From: Fibrobacter sp. UWB10
GTDB taxonomy: Bacteria > Fibrobacterota > Fibrobacteria > Fibrobacterales > Fibrobacteraceae
Assembly: GCF_900182935.1 (NCBI RefSeq)
Contig: NZ_FXUE01000006.1
Span: 1-64,000 of the forward strand
Direction of reading: 5' to 3'
DNA length: 64,000 nt
Shown: positions 33,901 to 40,442 of the stretch, piece by piece
How the letters are laid out: each line of letters begins with the position of its first letter
Position numbering within the stretch: position 1 is the first letter of the stretch
Notes under the pieces: model-generated
What the model saw: the letters and a program-made list of their open reading frames with translations, nothing else
Told to the model about the DNA's origin: nothing
Databases searched by the model: none
Translations under genes and position numbers: made by a program

Positions 33901-36900
33901 CGGTCGTATTCGGCTGAATATAAGTGTAAAATGCCTGTCATGATTACCATTACATTTATGGATGACGATGGGGAAACCGTTCTTTTGACCAAGGAATATC
34001 CTTATGGAAGTTATGTGGATTATTATTCTCCTGAGAAAGCTCCTACTGCGAGGTCTACTTACCGATTCTCTGGATGGAATCCCTATTTCCAGAGGTATGC
34101 GTATTCAAATATGACTTACACGGCCCAATTTGATGAGAATACACGTTATTACAGGGTGACTTTTGTGGATGCTGAAGGTGGGGGAATGTATTCGGATGAT
34201 TACGAATATGGAACCTTGTATAGCGCTATCACTCCGCCGTACTGGCAACCAAACAAATATTCTCAGGATGCTAATTACGAATTTACAGGTTGGTCGCCGG
34301 CGCTTACCGATGAAGATAGCGTAACGGGTGATGTAGTATTTGTTCCTCAATATAGCGCTGAGTATAAAGTTCGCTTTGTGGATTACGATGGATATTCAAT
34401 CGATGTTGATGGAGAGAGTTCGAAGTATTATCCTGAAGGAACGTTACTTAGCGAAATTGTCAAACCGGCAAATCCGACTCGTGAATCCTATAGTGACTCG
34501 GCATATGAATTTATGGGGTGGTTGCCAGAAATTAAAGAAGGCGATCGCTTGACTGGGCCGATGACATTCCTTGCGACTTATAGATCGCCTGATAATAAGT
34601 ATACGATTACCTTTATGGACGGAAATGAAATCTTGTGGCAGGCTGAAGTCGAAAAAGATTCTATGCCTAAATACGAAGGCTATGAAATTGATCCGTCTTG
34701 GAAGGATGATCAACAATACAGCTACAGTTGGAATCCTGAAGATGGATGGGATAAGGAAATTGTCAAGGTGACAGGTCCTGCCGTATATGTTGCAAAGATT
34801 AAACAGACTCCGAAGAAATACACAATCGTGTTCCTAAACGATGATGGAACGGTATTGAAGACAAAGGAGTATGAATTTGGTGAAACCATAACGGATGCAC
34901 CGACCGAGGCTGAGGTTATTGCCAATAAAACGGGTGAATTCCGCTATAGTGACAAATGGTGTATTCAAAACTCTTATACAGATTGGGTTTGCAAAGTCGA
35001 TGGCGGTAAGGAATGCATAGAATGGGAAGAAGTTCAGATAACTAATTTGAACTGCTATAATGGCTTGCAAACGGTGTCGGAAAATAGAACCTATGTCGCT
35101 AATATTGAATATAGGATCAATTTCTATGATGGCAATGGTAAACTCCTGAACGAGAATGATAATGGTAAGTGGAGTGATATTACCAGCTGGTATCGTTATG
35201 GAGATACAATCCGCTATTGTTACGAAAATGATCCGGATGAATGCTATGAAAATGATTTGCCCACGAAGGATTCTACGGCTCAGTATAGTTACTCGTGGAA
35301 TGGTATCAAATCTTATAACACGATAGCCGAAAATGCCTGGACGCCTTCTATTACGACGGTAACGGGATCGATAAATTATACTGCATTGTTTGATTCTACA
35401 TTGCGCCGTTATGAAGTTGCCTTTGAAGATGAAGATGGCTCGGAGCTTAAAGATGCGATTTCTTACCCGTATGGAACGCAACCTGAAGATATTGCAGTTC
35501 CTGAAACGCCGTCTAAGAGTCCGACAAAATCGGAGGTCTATACTTTTGCGGGCTGGAACTTGAAGGCTGTTACAGGAAATGTGACATACAGGGCGACTTA
35601 TACGGTTTCTCCGAGGCTGTACACGATTACCTTTGAAAGTGCGGATGGCGCTGTGCTTGAATCGGCGGATTATGCATACGGCACGCCGACATCAGATATT
35701 AATCTGCCTACGGCTCCGATCAATTCGGGATTCAAGTTTGCGGGCTGGACTCCTGAGGTTGCAACTGTGACTGAAGATGTGACCTACAAACCGCATTACG
35801 TTCCGAATGATGAATTCGTGGTCACCTGGCGTGATGAAGACGGAACACTCCTGCATACGGAAAACTATGCTGCAGGACAGATCCCCTCGTATGACGGAAC
35901 GCCGACAAAGGAATCTACGGCTCAGTATGACTACACCTTTAACGGATGGACGCCTGCAATTGCGGCGGTGTCTGGAGATGTGGAGTACAAGGCGACCTAT
36001 ACAAGTAAGGTCCGTAAATATACGGTCACGTTCGTCAATGAAGATGGATCTCCGCTTGGTACCGCTAAGGAATACGAGTACGGAACACCGGTAGAAAATA
36101 TTGTGGTTCCCGAAGTTCCTGAAAAGCCTTCGAATGAATACTATGCATTCACTTTTGCGGGCTGGACGCCGGCTCTGAGCGAAGTGACCGGAAATGTGAC
36201 TTACAAGGTTCTTTACGGCAATATGAAACGCTCCTTTACGGTGGTGTTCAAGAATAGTGCTGGCAATGTATGGAACGAATATACATACTATTACAACGAG
36301 GTTGTAAATGTTCCCAAATATGGTCCTGAGACTTATACTCCGGAATGCGAATATGACTTTGACAAGTGGGTAAGAGTCGCTGGCGAAAGTGATACCGTCA
36401 AGAGTGATATGGAATATGTGGCGACGCATTCTGGAGTTTGTCAAACTCGTGAGTATTTTGTCCAGTTCCATGATACGCTTCGCGATGAATGGGTGTCGTA
36501 TCAATTCTATCCTTATGGAACCAAGGCTGAGGATGTGAACGTGCCTACCGTATCGGGTTCGACGATTGGCGATTGCGAATACCGCTTTGTCAAGTGGTCT
36601 CCGGATCTTGCCGATGTAACTGGACATGTTAGTTATGAAACGGTTTATGAAAAGGTATGTAACGAACAGTTCGAGGTGACTTGGTTGGGCGATGATGGCA
36701 AGGAATTGCGTAAATCGAACTACAATAAGGGAGAAGTTCCTACCTATGGTGATACAAACCCTGCAAAGGCAAGTTCTGCCAAGTACGACTACAGGTTCGC
36801 TGGTTGGACGCCAGATGTGGTTGCTGTAACGGCAAACGCTCAATATAAGGCAAAATTCGATTCGACCATCCGCAAGTACGCAATTAAGTTTGTGAATTAC

Positions 36901-37770
36901 GATGGCGTAACGGTAAGGACCTCGGCTATGTACGAATACGGAACAAAGGCGAACCTGATTGTTGCCCCGACGATTCCGGATACAGTTGTCGGTAATTGCA
37001 CCCTTAAGTTCGACAAGTGGGATAAGGAATTCGCAGACGTGACGGGTGCCGCAACCTATGTTGCCCAGTACAAGTCCGTTTGTGGAACGAATCCGCCTGC
37101 AAGCTCCAGCAGCGTTGTGCCTCCTGCAAGCAGTTCTAGCGAACCTCCTGTCTCGAGCAGCAGCGTAACGCCTCCTGTATCCAGCAGTAGCGTGGTTCCG
37201 CCTGCAAGTTCCAGCAGTGTTGTGCCTCCTGCAAGCAGCTCTAGCGAACCGCCTGTGGTAAGCAGCAGCTCTGAACCGCCTGTGGTAAGCAGCAGCTCTG
37301 AAGTGCCTGTGGTATCCAGCAGCTCCGAACCTCCGGTTGTCTCCAGCAGCAGCGTTGTACCGCCTGCAAGCTCCAGCAGTGTCGTGCCTCCTGCAAGCAG
37401 TTCTAGCGTGCCTCCTGCATCGAGCAGCAGTGTAACACCTCCTGTGTCCAGCAGTAGCGTTGTGCCGCCCGCAAGCTCTAGCAGTGTTGAACCTCCTGCA
37501 AGCAGTTCGAGTGGTGGAACCACGAGCGTGAATGTTGCTCAAAACATGCTCAAGTTCGGCTATGCGAACAACCTGCTGACGGTGGTTCAGTCTAGCCCTG
37601 CGATAGTGCGTGTTCAGGTGTTCGACATGAGCGGTCATGAGGTGCTTGCCTTCTATGAACCGGTTGCGGGCTCCAAGGGCTTTAGCCTTGCGAGCTTGGA
37701 ACGAGGTAACTACATGGTGCGAGTCTCTAGCAAGACTCAAACGCGCTCGGCAAGAATCGTTGTGAAGTAA
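30934..37770 (+). CDS. Giant InlB-repeat surface protein with two CBM-like modules (2278 aa)
   Basis: The start ATG 30934 has GGAGG at -12; the frame from 30856 would add 26 residues before the signal peptide MKTAILSSILTVGLGASAWA. A first carbohydrate-binding-like beta module (from DSVIIDDFADGDYNS, nt ~31009-31590) is followed by about six InlB B-type/Listeria-Bacteroides repeats, each reading Y-x-V-x-F-x-D-x-D-G ... Y-x-Y-G-T ... F-x-G-W-x-P ... V-T ... Y-x-A-x-Y. A second CBM-like module (DALLIDDFEDGDE, nt ~32950-33480) and about sixteen further repeats run to nt ~37080. Then come a Pro/Ser linker and a T9SS-like C-terminal domain (VRVQVFDMSGHEV; LERGNYMVRV). No catalytic site is seen, so an adhesin or cell-surface binding role is inferred. 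Lysine and isoleucine codons are more AT-rich than in its neighbours. Confidence 0.9.
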   Translation: MKTAILSSILTVGLGASAWAEGTPLDIAVGDSVIIDDFADGDYNSNLGPWVFSKAETSSLDTSIVDESGVKALKLDYTVSSGFIMPKDYPYGMQMSEGYVEAKVLLDESQNAIDLSSCTEIRFDYKQPQNSMVMMITQSFAVIDGNGQAYSKSLNSAMYYNQSFQTARIKWTDLVGDDAADDVAKNVAAFSWKISSPSMMGMSAQGSLEIANVRCVNLPVYTVKFYKGEELLQSKKYLQGETPSYDGWFEETDRYHYELRGWEPEITPVTADASYKAVLDSSLRRYEVYFYDANENQLMYSYLPYGTVPSYTGVNPVKLPTVGYSYTFKGWGTRTCDYVEYKKCSDDDEYDCDYWDEEICLIEYIQDLPPVTGETSYYPVYDSTANIYTVKFANVDGEILSSQEYAYGTKASDIVRPANPTRESKNGIVYTFKGWVPEVSDVSGHVVYVANYSAETADGDPAEIYTVAFVDENGVLEVKEYQAGDYPEYTGSAEPSKESSVMYDYIFTDWRDQNGWYIDEVDENKVYMALFEEQYRKYWIVFKDDDGSVLDSIQYEYDSYIDDDDVRELAKSYDDGYSLQKWNPELKRVTGRAVYQAVYSYEARFVAEDFYRSEWVSKGETPECRDCNPEKMPTAEYTYEFIGWDKLPAPVTDTVTYTAVFKAVPIPAAPVTNIAVGDALLIDDFEDGDEISKQGGEWFVYDDSDSEYHYSSEISKTVSVKADGSKTLEVAHKRRCSWKGGYDCDGWLGVGVTLSSGGTPVDLSQCNAIQYDYRGSEHIFKVESVLDVDYNSVRTYVDSSENWKTVTIYLNKLKYGTVDADVAFKQAKQFIWSDMMGEGIFELDNIKCLHKPTYVAKFYYGENLIDSVMVAEGDEPEYDGAFSLDSVAEEMSDDKFEYVVDWTPEIVPATKDVAYTATFTKQPRKFWISFSTAKDWSDTLVEYGKTPVYEGDLTRDPDESCKEYIFDRWVSYDYETDEDVYGLFPATRDRSYSAEYKCKMPVMITITFMDDDGETVLLTKEYPYGSYVDYYSPEKAPTARSTYRFSGWNPYFQRYAYSNMTYTAQFDENTRYYRVTFVDAEGGGMYSDDYEYGTLYSAITPPYWQPNKYSQDANYEFTGWSPALTDEDSVTGDVVFVPQYSAEYKVRFVDYDGYSIDVDGESSKYYPEGTLLSEIVKPANPTRESYSDSAYEFMGWLPEIKEGDRLTGPMTFLATYRSPDNKYTITFMDGNEILWQAEVEKDSMPKYEGYEIDPSWKDDQQYSYSWNPEDGWDKEIVKVTGPAVYVAKIKQTPKKYTIVFLNDDGTVLKTKEYEFGETITDAPTEAEVIANKTGEFRYSDKWCIQNSYTDWVCKVDGGKECIEWEEVQITNLNCYNGLQTVSENRTYVANIEYRINFYDGNGKLLNENDNGKWSDITSWYRYGDTIRYCYENDPDECYENDLPTKDSTAQYSYSWNGIKSYNTIAENAWTPSITTVTGSINYTALFDSTLRRYEVAFEDEDGSELKDAISYPYGTQPEDIAVPETPSKSPTKSEVYTFAGWNLKAVTGNVTYRATYTVSPRLYTITFESADGAVLESADYAYGTPTSDINLPTAPINSGFKFAGWTPEVATVTEDVTYKPHYVPNDEFVVTWRDEDGTLLHTENYAAGQIPSYDGTPTKESTAQYDYTFNGWTPAIAAVSGDVEYKATYTSKVRKYTVTFVNEDGSPLGTAKEYEYGTPVENIVVPEVPEKPSNEYYAFTFAGWTPALSEVTGNVTYKVLYGNMKRSFTVVFKNSAGNVWNEYTYYYNEVVNVPKYGPETYTPECEYDFDKWVRVAGESDTVKSDMEYVATHSGVCQTREYFVQFHDTLRDEWVSYQFYPYGTKAEDVNVPTVSGSTIGDCEYRFVKWSPDLADVTGHVSYETVYEKVCNEQFEVTWLGDDGKELRKSNYNKGEVPTYGDTNPAKASSAKYDYRFAGWTPDVVAVTANAQYKAKFDSTIRKYAIKFVNYDGVTVRTSAMYEYGTKANLIVAPTIPDTVVGNCTLKFDKWDKEFADVTGAATYVAQYKSVCGTNPPASSSSVVPPASSSSEPPVSSSSVTPPVSSSSVVPPASSSSVVPPASSSSEPPVVSSSSEPPVVSSSSEVPVVSSSSEPPVVSSSSVVPPASSSSVVPPASSSSVPPASSSSVTPPVSSSSVVPPASSSSVEPPASSSSGGTTSVNVAQNMLKFGYANNLLTVVQSSPAIVRVQVFDMSGHEVLAFYEPVAGSKGFSLASLERGNYMVRVSSKTQTRSARIVVK
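37085..37515 (+). repeat. Pro-Ser linker, DNA tandem repeat within the giant gene
   Basis: Imperfect units of about 21-27 bp encode PPASSSS(V/E) and PPVSSSS. Nearly identical copies (for example GTGCCTCCTGCAAGCAG) recur several times, so slippage or recombination could change the linker length. Confidence 0.88.
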
Positions 37771-37790
37771 TTGTACCCTCCTAAAAAAGT

Positions 37791-37832
37791 AATCCCTGCG
37801 ACGTGTAACCCACGCTGCGGGGATTTTCTTTA
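37791..37832 (+). terminator. Intrinsic terminator of the giant gene
   Basis: AATCCCTGC (37791-37799) pairs with GCGGGGATT (37817-37825, one G-U); TTCTTT follows. Confidence 0.8.
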
Positions 37833-37876
37833 TGCATAAATTTATATATCTGCATACGTTTTTGACGAAAATTTCC

Positions 37877-37882
37877 TATATT
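37877..37882 (+). promoter_or_regulatory. -10 element (TATATT) of azlC, leaderless type
   Basis: In TCCTATATTTGC the hexamer ends 7 nt before ATG 37890. Confidence 0.65.
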
Positions 37883-37889
37883 TGCGCGC

Positions 37890-38594
37890 ATGAAATTTTC
37901 AAATGGTGTAAAAGACGGACTTCCGATTGGTCTCGGCTACTTTGCCGTGTCGTTTTCGTTCGGAATCGCCGGCTCCAAGTTGCTTTCTTGGCCGCTGGTC
38001 ACCTTTATTTCGATGACGAACTTGACTTCGGCGGGGCAGTTTGCGGGGCTGCAGATTATGTCCGATGCCGCGGGGACTTTTATTGAGATGGCGATTGCCA
38101 CGTTCTTTATCAATTTGCGTTATAGTCTGATGGCGATTTCTTTGTCGCAAAAGGTGGCGCCCTCGTTCGGTACGTTCAAGCGCCTGATGCTGGCAACGGG
38201 AATTACCGATGAAATTTATGCGCTTGCTGTAAGCCAGAGTGAACCTGTGACGGCGCGTTATTTTGCTGGCCTCATGGTTCTCCCGTATATCGGCTGGTCT
38301 TCGGGTACTTTGTGCGGTGCCATTTGTGGCGAAATTTTGCCTGGCGTTGTGACGAATGCCTTGGGCGTTGCTTTGTACGGAATGTTTGTGGCAATTGTTG
38401 TGCCGCAAATGAAGGCGCACCGCCCGACTTTGGTTGCGGTACTGATTGCAATTGCTTGCAGCCTTGCTTTCAAGTACGTTCCTGCGCTGAGCGGTGTGAC
38501 GGTCGGCTTTGCGATTATTATCTGTGCGCTCGTGGCCTCGCTCGTGGGAGCGGCAATCTTCCCGGTTAAGGACGAGGAGGAATCATGCACTTAA
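37890..38594 (+). CDS. azlC: AzlC-family branched-chain amino acid exporter, large subunit (234 aa)
   Basis: It has about seven hydrophobic helices and the family opening G-x-x-D-G-L-P-I-G-L-G-Y-F (KDGLPIGLGYFAVSFSFG). The early conserved region SAGQFAGLQIM and FINLRYSLMAISLS are typical of AzlC/YgaZ proteins, which with AzlD/YgaH export valine and other branched-chain amino acids. Length matches. azlD overlaps its 3' end by 10 nt. Confidence 0.92.
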   Translation: MKFSNGVKDGLPIGLGYFAVSFSFGIAGSKLLSWPLVTFISMTNLTSAGQFAGLQIMSDAAGTFIEMAIATFFINLRYSLMAISLSQKVAPSFGTFKRLMLATGITDEIYALAVSQSEPVTARYFAGLMVLPYIGWSSGTLCGAICGEILPGVVTNALGVALYGMFVAIVVPQMKAHRPTLVAVLIAIACSLAFKYVPALSGVTVGFAIIICALVASLVGAAIFPVKDEEESCT

Positions 38595-38902
38595 GAGATT
38601 ACTTCCTGTTCTTGCTTGTGATGGCGGGCGTTACCTATTTGCTGCGTGCGGTGCCGTTCGTACTCTTGAAGGGCAAAATCAAGAGTCGTTTCTGGCGATC
38701 CTTCTTGGCGTATGTGCCGTACACGGTGCTTGCTGCCATGACCGTGCCTGCGATTCTCTATTCGACCGACAGTAAGCTTTCGGGTGCCTGTGCCCTGGTG
38801 GCGGCTGTTGTTGCTTCGCTCCTTGGCCTTGGCTTGGTGGGTGTTGCCGTGGTCGCTTGCGTGACTGTCCTCGGCGTCGACGGCATCTTGATGCTTTTCT
38901 AG
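38585..38902 (+). CDS. azlD: AzlD-family exporter subunit (105 aa)
   Basis: This small protein with three to four helices carries the AzlD family opening (YLLRAVPFVLLKGK, with the R-x-x-P motif). Its start, with GAGGAGG just upstream, overlaps the azlC stop. The AzlC/AzlD pair forms the exporter. A palindromic dispersed repeat starts at its stop codon and may act as its transcription end. Confidence 0.9.
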   Translation: MHLRDYFLFLLVMAGVTYLLRAVPFVLLKGKIKSRFWRSFLAYVPYTVLAAMTVPAILYSTDSKLSGACALVAAVVASLLGLGLVGVAVVACVTVLGVDGILMLF

Positions 38903-38936
38903 TCATGCTGAACTTGGTTCAGCATCAGCTTTCTTG
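38901..38936. repeat. Palindromic dispersed repeat, copy after azlD
   Basis: AGTC then ATGCTGAA, a short loop, TTCAGCAT and CAGCTTTCTTG match the element in birA at 24021-24056 nearly base for base. The hairpin plus pyrimidine tract could serve as a terminator. Confidence 0.78.
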
Positions 38937-38946
38937 TTGTGATTTC

Positions 38947-38952
38947 TACATT
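38947..38952 (+). promoter_or_regulatory. -10 element (TACATT), leaderless type
   Basis: In TTCTACATTTGA the hexamer ends 6 nt before ATG 38959. It follows the palindromic repeat directly. Confidence 0.65.
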
Positions 38953-38958
38953 TGAACC

Positions 38959-39756
38959 ATGCAGCCCGAATTGTGGAAAAAGATTCAGGACATCTGCGAT
39001 AAGTTGTCCAAAGTCACCTACGAGAACCTGACGAAGATTATTCGTCTGGAATCCACGGGAAGTTCCACAGCCGCGCAAAAGCTCGATGATAGCTTTCAGA
39101 ATGATGTAGATGCCTGGATGGGCGGCGGTACCTGCTTTAGCATGACATGGCACTTGTATCAAGTGTTCAAGGATATGGGGCTTTCGCCACGATTGGTGAT
39201 GGGCCACAAGCGCAAGGAAAAGAATATCCACTGCGCATTAATATTGCCCGATCCCGATTCTCTCTATTCACTTCCTACTTCTAACTTCCTACTTCCTACT
39301 GAATATCTCTTCGATCCGGGCTACCTGATTTTTGACCCGCTCCCGATTCCCTTGCCGCCTCCGCAAGGCAAGGGCACAGCCTTTTTCCCGCTGGTCCCGA
39401 ATACGGTAAGGCTGGACCGCCCGACAGTGGACAGCATGGCCTTATGGACGGGCGGTGCGGGAGCGCCAATGAAGCTCCGCTTCGAATATCCTGTCGAGGG
39501 AGTCTCTGTCGAAGAATTCAAGCAGCACTGGAATGAAAGTTTTTACCGCGAAATGATGACTTATCCGGTGCTTAACCGCCTGGACCGTGAGCGTGGTGTG
39601 CAGTACTATTATCAGAAAGGCAACCTCGTGACTCGCGATGCAAATGGTTCTCGTATCGAAAAAATTGACGAATCTGCACGCGTTGAGACCTTGAGCCGCA
39701 TTTTTGAGCTAAAACCCGAGCTCATAGAGCGTGCAATGCGCATTTTACATAAATAA
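38959..39756 (+). CDS. Arylamine N-acetyltransferase-like protein with two insertions (265 aa)
   Basis: The order GGGTCFSMTWHLYQVFKDMG, then NIHCALIL, then YLFDPGYL matches the Cys-His-Asp triad of the NAT/transglutaminase-like fold (RGGxCFExN, HxxLxV, DVGFG in classical NATs). Catalytic assignment to Cys57, His93 and Asp121 or so is by pattern only. Between His and Asp the spacing is about 28 residues against about 15 usually, because of a low-complexity CT-rich insert; a further short palindromic insert (PLPPPQGKG) follows. Acetyl-CoA use is not certain. It may be a broader peptidase-like relative. It is preceded by the leaderless-type -10. Confidence 0.65.
   Translation: MQPELWKKIQDICDKLSKVTYENLTKIIRLESTGSSTAAQKLDDSFQNDVDAWMGGGTCFSMTWHLYQVFKDMGLSPRLVMGHKRKEKNIHCALILPDPDSLYSLPTSNFLLPTEYLFDPGYLIFDPLPIPLPPPQGKGTAFFPLVPNTVRLDRPTVDSMALWTGGAGAPMKLRFEYPVEGVSVEEFKQHWNESFYREMMTYPVLNRLDRERGVQYYYQKGNLVTRDANGSRIEKIDESARVETLSRIFELKPELIERAMRILHK
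39265..39301 (+). repeat. Low-complexity CTTCCTACTT tandem inside the NAT-like gene
   Basis: Three to four overlapping copies of ACTTCCTACTTC(C/T) encode SLPTSNFLLPT. The composition is unlike the flanking coding sequence. Confidence 0.75.
39349..39374. repeat. Short palindrome inside the NAT-like gene
   Basis: CCCTTGCC (39349-39356) and GGCAAGGG (39367-39374) are perfect 8-bp arms with a 10-nt loop, in frame and encoding PLPPPQGKG. Confidence 0.65.
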
Positions 39757-39760
39757 ATTA

Positions 39761-39766
39761 TATATT
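39761..39766 (+). promoter_or_regulatory. Probable -10 (TATATT) of the lipoprotein gene
   Basis: It is 50 nt before ATG 39816, with AAAGGAG in the leader as a ribosome site. Confidence 0.5.
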
Positions 39767-39815
39767 AAAGGGCGGATTACTGGCGTTGCCTATTGCAATG
39801 CCAAAAGGAGAAAAC

Positions 39816-40301
39816 ATGAAAAAATTTGCCCTTATGGCCGTTGCTACGATATCGCTTGCCTTTATGGCTTGCGGACCATCCAAGCTCGAAATCCAGGAAG
39901 CTTCGTCGCAGAGTGACATTATGCTCGAAGTCCGCCAAGTGCTGAACGACTCCATTAGCCTGTTCGTGGGCAATACTTTTTATCTGAACTCCAAACAAGT
40001 TATCACGGATAATATGTATCCGTTGCTGGTAAGCACACGTGATCCGTCGGAATTGGAAAAACCGACTGCAACCGATATTATTAACAGCGACGAAGAATTC
40101 TTGGAATATTTGCGCCGTAAATCCCCTGAAATGATTAACATCGGACTTGTCATTGGGGAAACCGCTTATAATGAAATCGGTTTCGAAGAAAATGATGCCA
40201 TCGGAAAGCTCACAAAGATTTTCAAGAAAATGGAAGGCGGTTCGCTTGTACTTTTCCATGAAAAAGGTGGCGAGCTGACTGACATGAAGAAATTGTACTA
40301 G
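39816..40301 (+). CDS. Lipoprotein of unknown function (161 aa)
   Basis: The signal MKKFALMAVATISLAFMACG has lipobox FMAC. The mature chain is a small alpha/beta domain (LEVRQVLNDSISLFVGNTFY; TDIINSDEEFLEYLRRKSPEM) with no recognised motif. The start ATG 39816 has AAAGGAG at a good distance; an upstream in-frame ATG at 39786 is not needed. A terminator follows. Confidence 0.75.
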   Translation: MKKFALMAVATISLAFMACGPSKLEIQEASSQSDIMLEVRQVLNDSISLFVGNTFYLNSKQVITDNMYPLLVSTRDPSELEKPTATDIINSDEEFLEYLRRKSPEMINIGLVIGETAYNEIGFEENDAIGKLTKIFKKMEGGSLVLFHEKGGELTDMKKLY

Positions 40302-40324
40302 TTGAGATTTTCTTAGAGCGACAA

Positions 40325-40349
40325 GATGTAACAGGCGTTACATCTTTTT
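40325..40349 (+). terminator. Intrinsic terminator of the lipoprotein gene
   Basis: GATGTAAC (40325-40332) and GTTACATC (40337-40344) with an AGGC loop are followed by five T. Confidence 0.92.
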
Positions 40350-40401
40350 GCATTTTTGGTTACCTTGTAAAAAATAACTTGCAGTATATAGGCTTTTCTT
40401 A

Positions 40402-40407
40402 TATATT
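40402..40407 (+). promoter_or_regulatory. Probable -10 (TATATT) of fibro-slime gene 1
   Basis: TATATTTT lies 35 nt before ATG 40443, with AGGAGG in the short leader. Confidence 0.55.
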
Positions 40408-40442
40408 TTGCTTGTTCATTATGGAATAATTAGGAGGTCCGT

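Noticed and set aside
37085-37515. Possible CRISPR array
   Set aside because: The repeats are in frame, encode Pro/Ser linkers, and lack unique spacers of constant length.
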